Source of the DNA: Rhynchopus euleeides
Lineage: Eukaryota > Euglenozoa > Diplonemea > Diplonemida > Diplonemidae
DNA length: 64,000 bases
NCBI GenBank assembly: GCA_963210315.1
Contig: OY723237.1
Coordinates: forward strand, 186,001-250,000
Direction of reading: 5' to 3'
The position numbers were made by a program, and so were the translations under genes. The notes under the pieces were generated by a model that saw nothing but the letters and a program-made list of their open reading frames with translations, had not been told where the DNA came from and searched no databases. Shown piece after piece: positions 20,801 through 32,287 of the stretch; position 1 is the stretch's first letter; each line of letters starts with the position of its first letter.

Positions 20801-22873
20801 TGAAGTTTGCTGTCCTTCTGTTGCCTCTCGGATCCAAAGATCTCTTGGGCAGGATCAGCGGTGTCGTTGCAGGTGGCTGTCCTTTGCTACCTCTCGGATG
20901 CAAAGATCTCTTGGGTAGGATCAGCGGTGTTGATAAAGGTAGCTGTCCTGTGTTGCCTCTCGGATCTAGAGATCTCTCGGGCAGGATCAGCGGCGGTGAT
21001 GAAGTTTGCTGGCCTTTGATGCCTCTCAGATGCAAAGATCTCTCGGACGGGCTCAGCGGTGGAGTTGAAGCCTGCTGCCCTTTTGATGCCTCTCGGATGC
21101 CAAGATCTCTCGGGCAGGATCAGCGGTGCGGTATCGTTGCAGGTAGCTGTCCTTTGTTGCCTCTTGGATCTAGAGATCTCTTGGGTAGGATCAGCGGTGT
21201 TAATGAAGCCTGCTGTCCTTTTGAAGCCTCTCGGATCCAAGGATCTCTTGGGCAAGATCAGCGGTGTTGTTGAAGGTAGCTGCCATTTTTGTCTCTTGGA
21301 TCCAAAGATCTCCTGAGCAGGATCAGCGGTCAGCGGTGCTGATAAAGTATGCTGTCCTTTTGAAGCCTCTCGGATGCAAAGATCTCTTGGGTAGGATCAG
21401 CGGTGTTGATAAAGGTAGCTGTCCTGTGTCGCCTCTCGGATCTAGAGATCTCTCGGGCCGGATCAGCGGCGTTGATGAAGTTCGCTGGCCCTTGATGCCT
21501 CTCGGATGCAAAGATCTCTCGGACGGGCTCAGCGGTGGAGTTGAAGCCTGCTTCCCTTTTGATGCCTCTCGGATGCAAAGATCTCTCGGGCAGGATCAGC
21601 GGTATCGTTGAAGTTCGCTGGCCTTTGATGCCTCTCGGATCCAGAGAATCTCTCGGGCGGTCTCAGCGGTGTGGTTGAAGCCTGCTGTCCCTTGTTGCCT
21701 CACGGATCCAAAGACCTCTTGGGCGGGATCAGCGGTGTCGTTTAAGTGTGCCGTCCCTTGTTGCCTCTCGGGTACAAAGACCTCTCGGGCGGGACCAGCG
21801 GTTGCCGTTTGAACCTGCTGGCCTGTGATGCCTCTCGGATCCAGGGACCTCTGGGGCGGGCTCAGCGGTGTTGTTGAAGCCTGCTGTCCCTTGTTGCCTC
21901 TCGGATCCAAAGACCTCTCGGGCGGGATCAGCGGTTGTCGTTTGAGCCTGCTGGCCTGTGATGCCTCTCGGATCCAGGGACCTCTCGGGCGGGCTCAGCG
22001 GTGTTGTTGAAGCCTGCTGTCCCTTGTTGCCTCACGGATCCAAAGACCTCTCGGGCGGGATCAGCTGTTGTCGTTGAAGCCTGCTGGCCTGTGATGCCTC
22101 TCGGGTATAAAGACCTCTTGGGCGGGATCAGCGGTTGTCGTTTGAGCCTGCTGGCCTGTGATGCCTCTCGGATCCAAGGACCTCTCGGGCGGGCTCAGCG
22201 GTGTAGTTGAAGACGGCTGTCCCTTGTTGCCTCTCGGATCCAAAGACCTCTCGGGCGGGATCAGCGGTTGTCGTTGAAGCCTGCTGGCCTGTGATGCCTC
22301 TCGGGTACAAAAGACCTCTCGGGCGGGCTCAGCGGGGTAGTTGAAGCTTGCTGTCCCTTGTTGCCTCTCGGATTCAACGATCTCTCGGGCGGGAGCAGCG
22401 TTGTCGTTGAAGCCTGCTGGCCTGTGATGCCTCTCGGATCCAAGGACCTCTCGGGCGGGCTCAGCGGTGTAGTTGAAGCCGGCTGTCCCTTGTTGCCTCT
22501 CGGATCCAAAGACCTCTCGGGCGGGATCAGCGGTTGTCGTTGAAGCCTGCTGGCCTGTGATGCCTCTCGGGTACAAAAGACCTCTCGGGCGGGCTCAGCG
22601 GGGTAGTTGAAGCTTGCTGTCCCTTGTTGCCTCTCGGATTCAACGATCTCTCGGGCGGGAGCAGCGTTGTCGTTGAAGCTAGTTGTCCTTCTGTTGCCTC
22701 TCGGATTCAAAGATCTCTTGGGCGGTATCAGCGGCGTCGAAACTTGCGATCTCTGCGCGCTGCCTATAGTTTTGAAGGACGGGGTGAGGGGTGTGTGTAG
22801 TAAAGGGGGGATACCATGGAAAGGCCCACTTCCGCACGATATAAGGACCGGCCCAATGAAGTACAGAAATTTC
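17856..22873. mobile_element. element A, unit 2
   Basis: Copy of 7601-13149, shorter by two 266-bp higher-order repeats and with a G14 run. Confidence 0.4.
20625..22736. repeat. 66-bp minisatellite, unit 2
   Basis: Same array with two 266-bp higher-order repeats (22147-22678). Confidence 0.85.
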
Positions 22874-23093
22874 TTTTTTGAACACACACACCCAACCTTG
22901 GGCTTTTGCAAGAAAAGACGGCGAAGGACGTCTGACTTGGTGTGAAGCCTCAACGAAAAAACTCTTGGTGACGAAATACACAAGTCTCCTGGCTGATGAA
23001 GGTGTGGTGGTGTGATGAGTGTAGAGCACGGAACGCCTCCTCAAAACCGATCCTGAAAAAGTTCCTATAACATCTTGCAATGTCTTCGAAAAA
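22874..23093. repeat. module c right end, unit 2/3 junction
   Basis: Copy of 13150-13369. Confidence 0.65.
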
Positions 23094-23273
23094 TAAAAGG
23101 ATGCGGGTGTGGCTGATCTGCTGACCGCATCCCACCTTCATGTGGTTGTGTTCGCCTGAAGAACAGAAGGTGTGGTGGGGGGCACAATGACAGAAAATGA
23201 TGACGCCAGCCATTGCCAGTGTCGTACTCCTAATACAACCAAGGCCAGGCAACGTCGCAGGGCGAAAGCCCCC

Positions 23274-24568
23274 TTACTGGCCACGCCCCTTCTTCCCGCC
23301 GCGGCCCTTGCCGCCACGGCCACGACCGACAGCGGCGTACGGCATGTAGCCCACCACCACAGGCGCCATGGCCAGGTTCTTGTTCTTCCCGGCCTGGCCC
23401 CACTCCGTCATCCCGCCGAAGTGCGCCTGTGCAGTGTGGGTGTGGTGTGGGTGTGGCACAAGCATGTGGAACATCAACAGTGTCTTGGTGCAAGCTTGAG
23501 CTGACTCATCCAACAACCGGAAGAGACTGCAGCCTCAATGCAGTTGGCATGTTGTGTGGTTCTGTAGTCTGTGAATTCTGTGCAGGCACACACAGGACAG
23601 GATACCTTGAACTGCTCCTTGGTGTACATCTTCCCGTTCAGGGGGGACATGCGGGTCTCGCGTGCGTCCCACTCGGTGGTGCCGCCGTACTGCTCGATGA
23701 ACTGCTTCTTCGAGTACATCTTGCCGTCCGTGTCGCGGCGCTTGTCGTCACCCCCGCGCTGCCCCTTCCCGCCCATCGCGACCATCCCGGCCTTGCGCCC
23801 CTTCCCGCCCTTCGCGAACTGCACCATCTGCACGCCGCCCATACCGCCGGCACCCTTCCCGCCCATCGACGACCCGTCACGCACACCAGGCCCCGTCACA
23901 CCCACTGCCGACAGCTTCGGTGCGTCTTCCCCCTCCACCTGCTTCTCCTCCACCTCGAAGAAGATCTCCTTCCCCTGTGCCAGCCACCCGTTCCCGATGG
24001 CCGACGAGTGCACGAAGATCTCCTGCCCGTTCGCCTCGGCAAACCCGTAACCCTTCGACGCAATCCACGACTTCACAATCCCACGCGTCGACCCCTGCTG
24101 CTGGACTGCAGACCCGCCGACGTTCACCGCCACCCCGCGCCCGCTCTTGTGCCCCACACCCTCCGCGTCGTACGTCACCGCCTTCCCGACCTGCAGGCGC
24201 GCCCCGTCAAACGCAGACTCGTGCACGTACACCTTGGACCCGTCCGTCCCCAGGATGAACCCGTAGCCGAGTGCAGGGCTCCACTCGCACACCGTCCCCA
24301 TCTGCCCGCCCAGCGACGACGCAATCACACCCGCCCCGGTGATGTTGATCGCCGCCTGCTTCCCCGCCTCACGCATATCCTTCTCCTTCTTCCCCTTCGG
24401 CTCGCTCGTGTCGATGTCGAAGTTCACCTCCGCACCCTCCTGCAGCCGGCTGCCACCCACAATCGCCGAGTAGTGTGCGTACACATCCTTCTGCTCCTCA
24501 CCCGCAGGCTTGATGAACCCGCGCCCCTTGCTGGTGTTCCACTTCGCCACAGTACCGGTGAGGGACAT
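23274..24568 (-). CDS. triple cold-shock-domain RNA-binding protein, copy 4 (two exons)
   Basis: Exon 1 is 24568-23606, the intron 23605-23427, exon 2 23426-23274. The product is the same as in the other copies. Its 5' flank (24569-25030) carries at least one private base change (ggtgatcag at about 24726 where others have ggtgctcag). It then joins module d instead of module b, so any promoter element lying more than about 460 bp upstream differs from the other copies. Confidence 0.9.
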
Positions 24569-25030
24569 CGTGCGTCTGTGCTTGTGCTGCCTGCCTGCAG
24601 GGCGTGTGTGTGTGTGCAGTTGTGGTCAAATAAAAGAGCTCGTTGGAAGGGCTACGCCTCACCACGTTGCAGTGTGGGGGATAGAGTTGTCTTACCTGCT
24701 TGCATCGCACACCACTGCATGCAAGGTGATCAGCACGGTGCATAACTCTAAAGAACACTTCCGACACAGATCACTCCACACGGGGATGCAGGGAGAGGCT
24801 GTGATGAGCTCTGCATTGCGGCAAGAAGCGTGCCGCATACTCAATCGGACCTGCTGGCTCCGTGCCACACTCCGAACGAAGACACATTACACGATCTAAG
24901 GGGTCAGGGGTGGGCAGGCTGATGTCCTGAGCACATGTCACAGGCGGGTCACTTGCGATGCGTACACACAAAATACTGTCGTTTCCGTTTGCTTCACTCA
25001 CTCGTTGCTGGGAGACATGAAAAAGAGAAA
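24569..25030. other. CSD 5' flank, unit 3
   Basis: Copy of 4590-5051 with a private base change near 24726; it joins module d at gagaaa|agaaatact instead of module b. Confidence 0.5.
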
Positions 25031-25397
25031 AGAAATACTACGAGAAACACCTGGCCTCTATGCTGTGAGTGTTGCATTGGACGCTTCCACCTGTTGAACG
25101 GGCTCCACCTCTTGCACTTTGAAAACCCCCCCCCCCCATATTATTTTTTGATTTGACAACTCCGGTTTGGTGTACCTCGATGAGCTTACCTTACCTTGTC
25201 GTCGGACACAACATATCATCGTTGTCCCAAACCCCGTAACCCACGTGAAGTGGATCATCTGAAGTGCAGAATGAGGTGGAGCAGGTGGAGCACGAAACAT
25301 AAGTAAACCATAGCAAGAGAGGCCAGCAGCAGTCCCGAGTCCATCGCGTTCCTCGTAGCATTTCCCGTACCACACAGGTGTGTTATGTGCAAAAAAA
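25031..25397 (+). repeat. module d, copy 1 (full)
   Basis: Begins tactacgagaaacac, has GTTGCATTGGACGCTTCCACC (25071-25091), a homopolymer C run, a TTTTTTGATTTGAC segment, and ends GGTGTGTTATGTGCAAAAAAA. It takes the place of module b between the CSD flank and module e. Confidence 0.6.
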
Positions 25398-25638
25398 TAC
25401 TGTTGTTTTGTTGACCGCTTCCAGTGTTTTTTCCAGGATTCTGGAAATCGGGATTCGGGGGGGAAACTGTGTTTTAGTGCAAATCTGAAAGGGAAACAAG
25501 AGAAGAGCCGAAGGGTATTCGTCGATCGCGAGAACACCCCACGCGCCTGTCATGAAGCGTGTGGGAAGTTCTGCAAGGATCTGCACTGGCACAGTTTCCT
25601 GCGTTGTTGCACAACTCTCAATACATTTTTAAAGGGTA
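25398..25638 (+). repeat. module e, first 5.9-kb segment
   Basis: Copy of 5248-5488, here preceded by module d instead of b. Confidence 0.5.
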
Positions 25639-25751
25639 CCTAGGGTACCCCGAGAGAATGTCACCCCCCCTCTGTACAGGGTGGCCCTTGGAGAATGTCA
25701 CCCCCCAAGCGGAGGCCGAGGGGGGGTGACATTCTCTCGGGGTACCCTAGG
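25639..25751. mobile_element. 113-bp foldback element, first 5.9-kb segment
   Basis: Copy of 5489-5601 with the same flanks. Confidence 0.7.
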
Positions 25752-25753
25752 TA

Positions 25754-26322
25754 CAGTCTGGCTAATAATGAATGTTATGGGGGCCAAAATGTTATGAACC
25801 GGGACTTCTCAGAAATCGGGAATTTAATTATTTTTAACATTTTCAAAAATGTTATGGGCTTGGCGTTTTTTTGGTGGCTCGGTAGCGAAAATTTCCGTGA
25901 CATTTGCTCGATCCTGCGACCCACACACACCCACTAGCTCTCTGTGGGGCTTGGGTGCAGATTGGTGGCATCAGCGGGCTCTAGCGGAACCCCCCGCTTC
26001 TGGTACCGAGCGACCGATGACACTGCCCAAGATGATGAGGTGATCTGGAGGACAGTCAGAGCACTCGGCACACTTTCTTCAGGTGCCAGATGGCTGCAGA
26101 GGGCCAGGAGAAGCTCGATGAGCTCGATCGGCAGGGGAGAACGGGTGCGAGGGTCGGGCTGACCCCCCTTGGGTGGGCCCCACCCCCCACGCGCCCGATC
26201 TAACTCCAATTAATTAAAACACCGAATTTAAATGTTATGGGAAAATGTTATGATTCCGAGGTCCCGGCGAATTAATTATCTTTATTTATTTTGCCTTGTA
26301 ACAATCATTATTAGCCAGACTG
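25754..26322. mobile_element. 569-bp Tc1/mariner-like MITE, first 5.9-kb segment
   Basis: Copy of 5604-6172. About 60 bp beyond its right TA the flank switches to module d at gagaaa|tact. Confidence 0.8.
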
Positions 26323-26386
26323 TATGGTGTGTCCGGAAAAGGGCTTCAATGGGGGTATGGAAAAGTCGGTGAAAAAAAATGAGAAA

Positions 26387-26745
26387 TACTACGAGAAACA
26401 CTTGGCCTCTATGCTGTGAGTGTTGCATTGGACGCTTCCACCTGTTGAACGGGCTCCACCTCTTGCACTTTGAAACCCCCCCCCCCCATATTTTCTTTTT
26501 GATTTGACAACTCCGGTTTGGTGTACCTCGATGAGCTTACCTTACCTTGTCGTCGGACACAACATATCATCGTTGTCCCAAACCCCGTAACCCACGTGAA
26601 GTGGATCATCTGAAGTGCAGAATGAGGTGGAGCAGGTGGAGCACGAAACATAAGTAAACCATAGCAAGAGAGGCCAGCAGCAGTCCCGAGTCCATCGCGT
26701 TCCTCGTAGCATTTCCCGTACCACACAGGTGTGTTATGTGCAAAA
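26387..26745 (+). repeat. module d, copy 2 (full)
   Basis: Full copy, directly followed by the left part of another copy that carries element B. Confidence 0.6.
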
Positions 26746-26801
26746 TACTACGAGAAACACTTGGCCTCTATGCTGTGAGTGTTGCATTGGACGCTTCCAC
26801 C
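26746..26801 (+). repeat. module d left end in front of element B copy 1
   Basis: The first 56 bp of d, through GGACGCTTCCAC, then the sequence switches to element B. Confidence 0.6.
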
Positions 26802-29039
26802 CAGGACCCTTAGGACCCAAGGACTTAGGGACGCCGCGCGAACGGTCTACTATTGAAGTGATCAGGCTCCGTCGCCCATCGTATGCATCCCTCCGATGGT
26901 AATGTACCGCTTTCTACGTTGTCACGAGCACCTTGTACGGAAAACGATCGAACCTCACTCGCTGAGGGGATCCGCCTGCCTCGGCCGTGTGCCGCCGTCG
27001 TGTGGTCAGCCTCGTGATTCTTGGTGTGCCCTATCGACAACATGCCTGTCTCTCCAGTTGCCGCACCCGGCGAGAGAGTTGATGCGTCTCAACCCGGCGA
27101 AACTAAGGGAGTAAAGGTTGCACACAGCCCCGCCTGTGCTGCAACCACCCGCTCTTGGCTGACCCCCGACGTCTGGTGCGTTTCCCACTCCGGGTATTTG
27201 AATCCTCACCCTGTACCTCTTCGGGATCCTCCATCCCCTGGGGAACCCTTCCCCTCGAGGCTTCTTCACGTCTCCGACATATTGGTGTGTGCCCACATGA
27301 CCCTTCTTCCTGACATCCTCGATGTCGTTTTGCACCCCGGGCGATGCACTGAGACGGCCGTATCCAGGTAGTCAGTGGCCATGCCCAGCCCCTCAGCGTG
27401 ACAGTCCTCTGGTGCGCTCCCAGCACCACCACCGCGACGCTCGTGCATATTCAGCCACCATGACCCGGCAGCTCTCGCCTGGGGACAGGGCTCGGCGGAT
27501 CGAGAAATCACAGTCTGAAACTCGCCTCCCAGCTCCTCCGCAGCAGTCTACTGTCCGGCCGTCTTAAACTCTCGCCCTTCGGGAGCCCGGCCAACACCCG
27601 GTGCTTTCCGGCGTGATCTCGATCGCTCTGTGGCTCTCTGTGTCCTCTCCGGTCTTCGCTGGCTGCGAGCGAGTTGCGGGGTGAAGCCCAACGCGCCTCT
27701 TCATGGCGCACTGGAGACGCTGCATGGAGTGCCCAGGGGTAGGTGTGAGAGGTGCCGGCCCTTCTGGGTGAAAGAGGGCGATCGCGCGCACTGTCGTCTC
27801 CTGAACTCCGCTCGAGCGGTGGACAACACGTTCCTGCGGCCCCCTTCCCACTGGGCTGATCCCCACTGTACCTGCCCCATCGCCCGCCTCGTAGACAGCG
27901 CATCAAACGGAGGCCCTGTGGCCCCACGTGGCGTCGATTCAGTGGTAACGCCCGGACTCAGTGTGGAGGGCGTATTTCCCGGTGCGTGAGGAAATTCGAG
28001 GCCCTGGAGGTGTGGGCATGCCAGAAGGATTCTCGGAGTCGCCTTCTTAATGAGAGAGGTGAGTCCCCGCGGACCGGAGCTTGTCGCACGCTGCAGTCGC
28101 TGTTCGGGCTTGTCGAGTAGGCTGCTGGGTACTCGGGAAGACTGGCTGACTGCCCCCCAACCTTGTGGAATGATCTCGGCCCGCTGCCATGGCTGCGGTT
28201 TCGGTGGACCCCCTCAGCGGCGGCACCGCTGACACAGGCGATGCGGACGCGTCTCTCAGTCGCTGCTTCTTTTGCTCCCCGAGCAGTGCAGCTTGGGAGA
28301 GCGTCTCGGCTGTGTTGGATACCTGATCTCTGTGTATGTCCCACGGCACCTCGCAGGTGTCCAGTCAGCAGCTCCCCTTCCCTGCATGGAACTGTGAGGT
28401 CGTACGTCTCAACACCGGGCCACAGACGCCCGGAACTCCCCCTGACCCCTGTGAATAATGCAGGCTTGAATGTGTGTCCCCCGGCAGGGAGACTATGCTT
28501 CGACGGAGTATGCCCCGCTTGGGGCGTGTGCGGGCATCCGCTTGACGCCGGGGTGCGCGTAGTCGGCATTCGCGCAGATAAGCTGGGCACGACAGACGTG
28601 CCGGCTTCTCGGGGGCGTGTCCGGGGGCGTTGCATTGGTACACGAAAACTGTCGCCCTCGGAAAGCTCACGTCGCGTCACCGTGCTCGAGCTGGATCTGG
28701 CAGGCTGTGTGTGACAGGCCACCCTTCCGCCTTCAGGTGCCGTCGCTCGGGCAAAAAAGGTGTATTTCTCAATCAAGAGAGTACGCCCCTCACGATTGTG
28801 GCACGATTGTGTCTCCCCGGGTCAGGCTCGGTATTCCAGTCGAAAGCGTAAATGCCCCTCGGCACTGTGCTGGGCGGGGTTGTGTCTCGGTCAGGAGAGG
28901 AGGTGCCCCTCAGGCAAAATCCTGCGTCTCGCGGTCGGGAGTGAGTGCCCCTCGGCAGGAATGTGTCTCGGCCAGGTGTCCCTCAGGCAGGGAATGTAAT
29001 GTCTCGGCCCGGTGTCCCTCGGGCATGAATGTGCGTCTT

Positions 29040-29638
29040 GGCCAGGTGCCCCTCAGGCAGGGTGCCCCGTAGGCGGAAGTGTATGTCGCGGCCAGATGCC
29101 CCTCAGGCAGGGTGCCCCGTAGGCGGAAATGTATGTCTTGACCAGGTGCCCCTCGGGCAGGGTGCCTCGTAGGCGGAAGTGTATGTCTTGGCCAGGTGCC
29201 CCTCGGGCAGGGTGCCTCGTAGGCGGAAGTGTCTGTCTTGGCCAGGTGCCCCTCGGGCAGGGTGCCTCGTAGGCAGAGGTGTCTGTCTTGGCCAGGTGCC
29301 CCTCGGGCAGGGTGCCCCGTAGGCGGAAGTGTGTGTCTTGACCAGGTGCCCCTCGGGCAGGGTGCCTCGTAGGCGGAAGTGTCTGTCTTGGCCAGGTGCC
29401 CCTCGGGCAGGGTGCCTCGTAGGCGGAAGTGTCTGTCTTGGCCAGGTGCCCCTCGGGCAGGGTGCCTCGTAGGCAGAGGTGTCTGTCTTGGCCAGGTGCC
29501 CCTCGGGCAGGGTGCCCCGTAGGCGGAAGTGTGTGTCTTGACCAGGTGCCCCTCGGGCAGGGTGCCTCGTAGGCGGAAATGTATGTCCTGGCCAGGTGCT
29601 CCTCAGGCAGGGTGCCCCGCAAGCGTAAGCTGTAGGTA
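29040..29638. repeat. 50-bp minisatellite, element B copy 1
   Basis: About 12 units of 50 bp. Each has two short inverted repeats: TGCCC-CTC-GGGCA and GCCT-CGT-AGGC. The period is not a multiple of three, so the long minus-strand open frame cycles through three phases and is not expected to be a protein. Confidence 0.85.
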
Positions 29639-30239
29639 TGTCGTGGCCAGGTGCCCCTCAGGCAGGTAATGTCTCGGCGAGATGCCCCTCGGGCAGGAAA
29701 AATGCGTCTCGGCTAGGTGCCCCTCAGGCAGAAGTGGGTGTCTCGGTCCGATGCTCCTCGGCAAGATCGTGTCTCGGTCAGGAAAGTAGGAGTTGGATAT
29801 CACTGACGTCACTTTGCTGCATCAGTATCGACCCATTTATCAGCACCCGACTGTTGCTCTTGGTCCCGCCTTTGTCAGCGCCTCTGTGACGGAACCTCCA
29901 GCTGAAGTATGCGTTTGGAAACCTTGAGCGCGATCAAGCGTGAAGCAGGTTTTCGGCGAGGCGCGGTGATAGTCTCGATGGCTGATGGGAGTGTCCTCAA
30001 TCCGCTGCGGCCACGGGCGCAGCGCTGTCCCGCTGTCACGTTCATAAGCGGCGGAGGACCACCTTGAACACCACGGCGTCATCATCCCCATCTTTTTGCG
30101 CCCCTCCTTCGTGCTGATCCCCCCGTGCACCTCGCCGTCATTTATTAGAACCAGTGCGTGGGGGTGTTGTTGTCCTCAACCGCGGCTTCAGCCCTCTTGA
30201 GACCTGACACGAGCATGGTGTGAGGGTCGTCTTCTCGGT

Positions 30240-30905
30240 CGGGATTTGGTGCCCCTCGGGCAAGATTGTGTATCTCTCGGTCGGGAGAGCGGGTGCCCCT
30301 CGGGCAAAATTTTTGTCTCGGTCAGGAGAACAGGTGCCCCTCGGGCGAGATGCTGCGTCTCTCGGTCGGGAGAGTGGGTGCCCCTCGGGCATAGTTTTGT
30401 CTCGGTCAGGAGAACAGGTGCCCCTCGGGCGAGATGCTGCGTCTCTCGGTCGGGAGAGTGGATGCCCCTCGGGCAGAATATTGTCTCGGTCAGGAGAACA
30501 GGTGCCCCTCGGGCGAGATGCTGCGTCTCTCGGTCGGGAGAGTGGATGCCCCTCGGGCAGAATATTGTCTCGGTCAGGAGAACAGGTGCCCCTCGGGCAA
30601 GACTGCGTGTCTCTCGGTCGGGAGAGTGGGTGCCCCTCGGGCAAAAATTTTGTCTCGGTCAGGAGAACAGGTGCCCCTCGGGCGAGATGCTGCGTCTCTC
30701 GGTCGGGAGAGTGGGTGCCCCTCGGGCAGAATATTGTCTCGGTCAGGAGCACAGGTGCCCCTCGGGCAAAACTGCGTGTCTCTCGGTCGGGAGAGTGAGT
30801 GCCCCTCGGGCAGAATATTGTCTCGGTCAGGAAACCAGGTGCCCCTCGGGCAAGACTGCGTGTCTCTCGGTCAGGAGAGTGGGTGCCCCTCGGGCAGGGT
30901 AGAAT
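30240..30905. repeat. 84-bp minisatellite, element B copy 1
   Basis: About eight units of 84 bp, each made of two related halves. Both halves carry TGCCCCTCGGGC; they differ in the following part (tctctcggtcgggagag against ttgtctcggtcaggagaac). Confidence 0.85.
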
Positions 30906-31050
30906 GCTGCGTCTCTCAGACGGTCAGATCGTGTGTCCCTCAGTCAGGAGAGGAGGTCTCGGTCGCTAAAAACGCGCCCCCTCGGGCAGAGTGGTTGTGT
31001 CATCGCTGTTGTGTCACACCAATTGCCTCTCGGGCGGTGTGTCTTTTTTT

Positions 31051-31298
31051 GATTTGACAACTCCGGTTTGGTGTACCTCGATGAGCTTACCTTACCTTGT
31101 CGTCGGACACAACATATCATCGTTGTCCCAAACCCCGTAACCCACGTGAAGTGGATCATCTGAAGTGCAGAATGAGGTGGAGCAGGTGGAGCACGAAACA
31201 TAAGTAAACCATAGCAAGAGAGGCCAGCAGCAGTCCCGAGTCCATCGCGTTCCTCGTAGCATTTCCCGTACCACACAGGTGTGTTATGTGCAAAAAAA
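31051..31298 (+). repeat. module d right end behind element B copy 1
   Basis: Starts gatttgacaactccgg and continues to the d end gtgcaaaaaaa, then module e. Confidence 0.6.
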
Positions 31299-31539
31299 TA
31301 CTGTTGTTTTGTTGACCGCTTCCAGTGTTTTTTCCAGGATTCTGGAAATCGGGATTCGGGGGGGAAACTGTGTTTTAGTGCAAATCTGAAAGGGAAACAA
31401 GAGAAGAGCCGAAGGGTATTCGTCGATCGCGAGAACACCCCACGCGCCTGTCATGAAGCGTGTGGGAAGTTCTGCAAGGATCTGCACTGGCACAGTTTCC
31501 TGCGTTGTTGCACAACTCTCAATACATTTTTAAAGGGTA
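31299..31539 (+). repeat. module e, second 5.9-kb segment
   Basis: Copy of 5248-5488, preceded by the right end of module d. Confidence 0.5.
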
Positions 31540-31652
31540 CCTAGGGTACCCCGAGAGAATGTCACCCCCCCTCTGTACAGGGTGGCCCTTGGAGAATGTC
31601 ACCCCCCAAGCGGAGGCCGAGGGGGGGTGACATTCTCTCGGGGTACCCTAGG
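31540..31652. mobile_element. 113-bp foldback element, second 5.9-kb segment
   Basis: Copy of 5489-5601 with the same flanks. Confidence 0.7.
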
Positions 31653-31654
31653 TA

Positions 31655-32223
31655 CAGTCTGGCTAATAATGAATGTTATGGGGGCCAAAATGTTATGAAC
31701 CGGGACTTCTCAGAAATCGGGAATTTAATTATTTTTAACATTTTCAAAAATGTTATGGGCTTGGCGTTTTTTTGGTGGCTCGGTAGCGAAAATTTCCGTG
31801 ACATTTGCTCGATCCTGCGACCCACACACACCCACTAGCTCTCTGTGGGGCTTGGGTGCAGATTGGTGGCATCAGCGGGCTCTAGCGGAACCCCCCGCTT
31901 CTGGTACCGAGCGACCGATGACACTGCCCAAGATGATGAGGTGATCTGGAGGACAGTCAGAGCACTCGGCACACTTTCTTCAGGTGCCAGATGGCTGCAG
32001 AGGGCCAGGAGAAGCTCGATGAGCTCGATCGGCAGGGGAGAACGGGTGCGAGGGTCGGGCTGACCCCCCTTGGGTGGGCCCCACCCCCCACGCGCCCGAT
32101 CTAACTCCAATTAATTAAAACACCGAATTTAAATGTTATGGGAAAATGTTATGATTCCGAGGTCCCGGCGAATTAATTATCTTTATTTATTTTGCCTTGT
32201 AACAATCATTATTAGCCAGACTG
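31655..32223. mobile_element. 569-bp Tc1/mariner-like MITE, second 5.9-kb segment
   Basis: Copy of 5604-6172 with the same switch to module d as at 26387. Confidence 0.8.
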
Positions 32224-32287
32224 TATGGTGTGTCCGGAAAAGGGCTTCAATGGGGGTATGGAAAAGTCGGTGAAAAAAAATGAGAAA

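Larger units (their letters stand above)
26802..31050. mobile_element. element B, copy 1 (candidate long element)
   Basis: Starts CAGGACCCTTAGGACCC, as element A does, then gacgccgcgcg. It has a head of about 2.2 kb with no recognisable gene, a 50-bp tandem array (29040-29638), a spacer of about 600 bp, an 84-bp array (30240-30905), and a tail ttgcctctcgggcgg that resembles the 66-bp repeat of A. It splits module d at CGCTTCCAC and resumes at TTTTTTTGATTTGAC, replacing about 50 bp of d. The longest open frames (for example 27958-28776 minus, 272 codons) are Pro/Arg/Ser-rich and unrecognised. Confidence 0.4.

Noticed and set aside
27958-28776. 272-residue minus-strand protein in element B
   Set aside because: Pro/Arg/Ser/Thr-rich, no recognisable domain, and equally long frames overlap it on the other strand.
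29053-29622. 189-residue minus-strand open frame in the 50-bp array
   Set aside because: The period is not a multiple of three, so the frame cycles through three phases of the same repeat; this is a by-product of the minisatellite.
29040-30905. CRISPR array
   Set aside because: Units are contiguous tandem repeats without unique spacers, there are no cas genes, and the window is eukaryotic.
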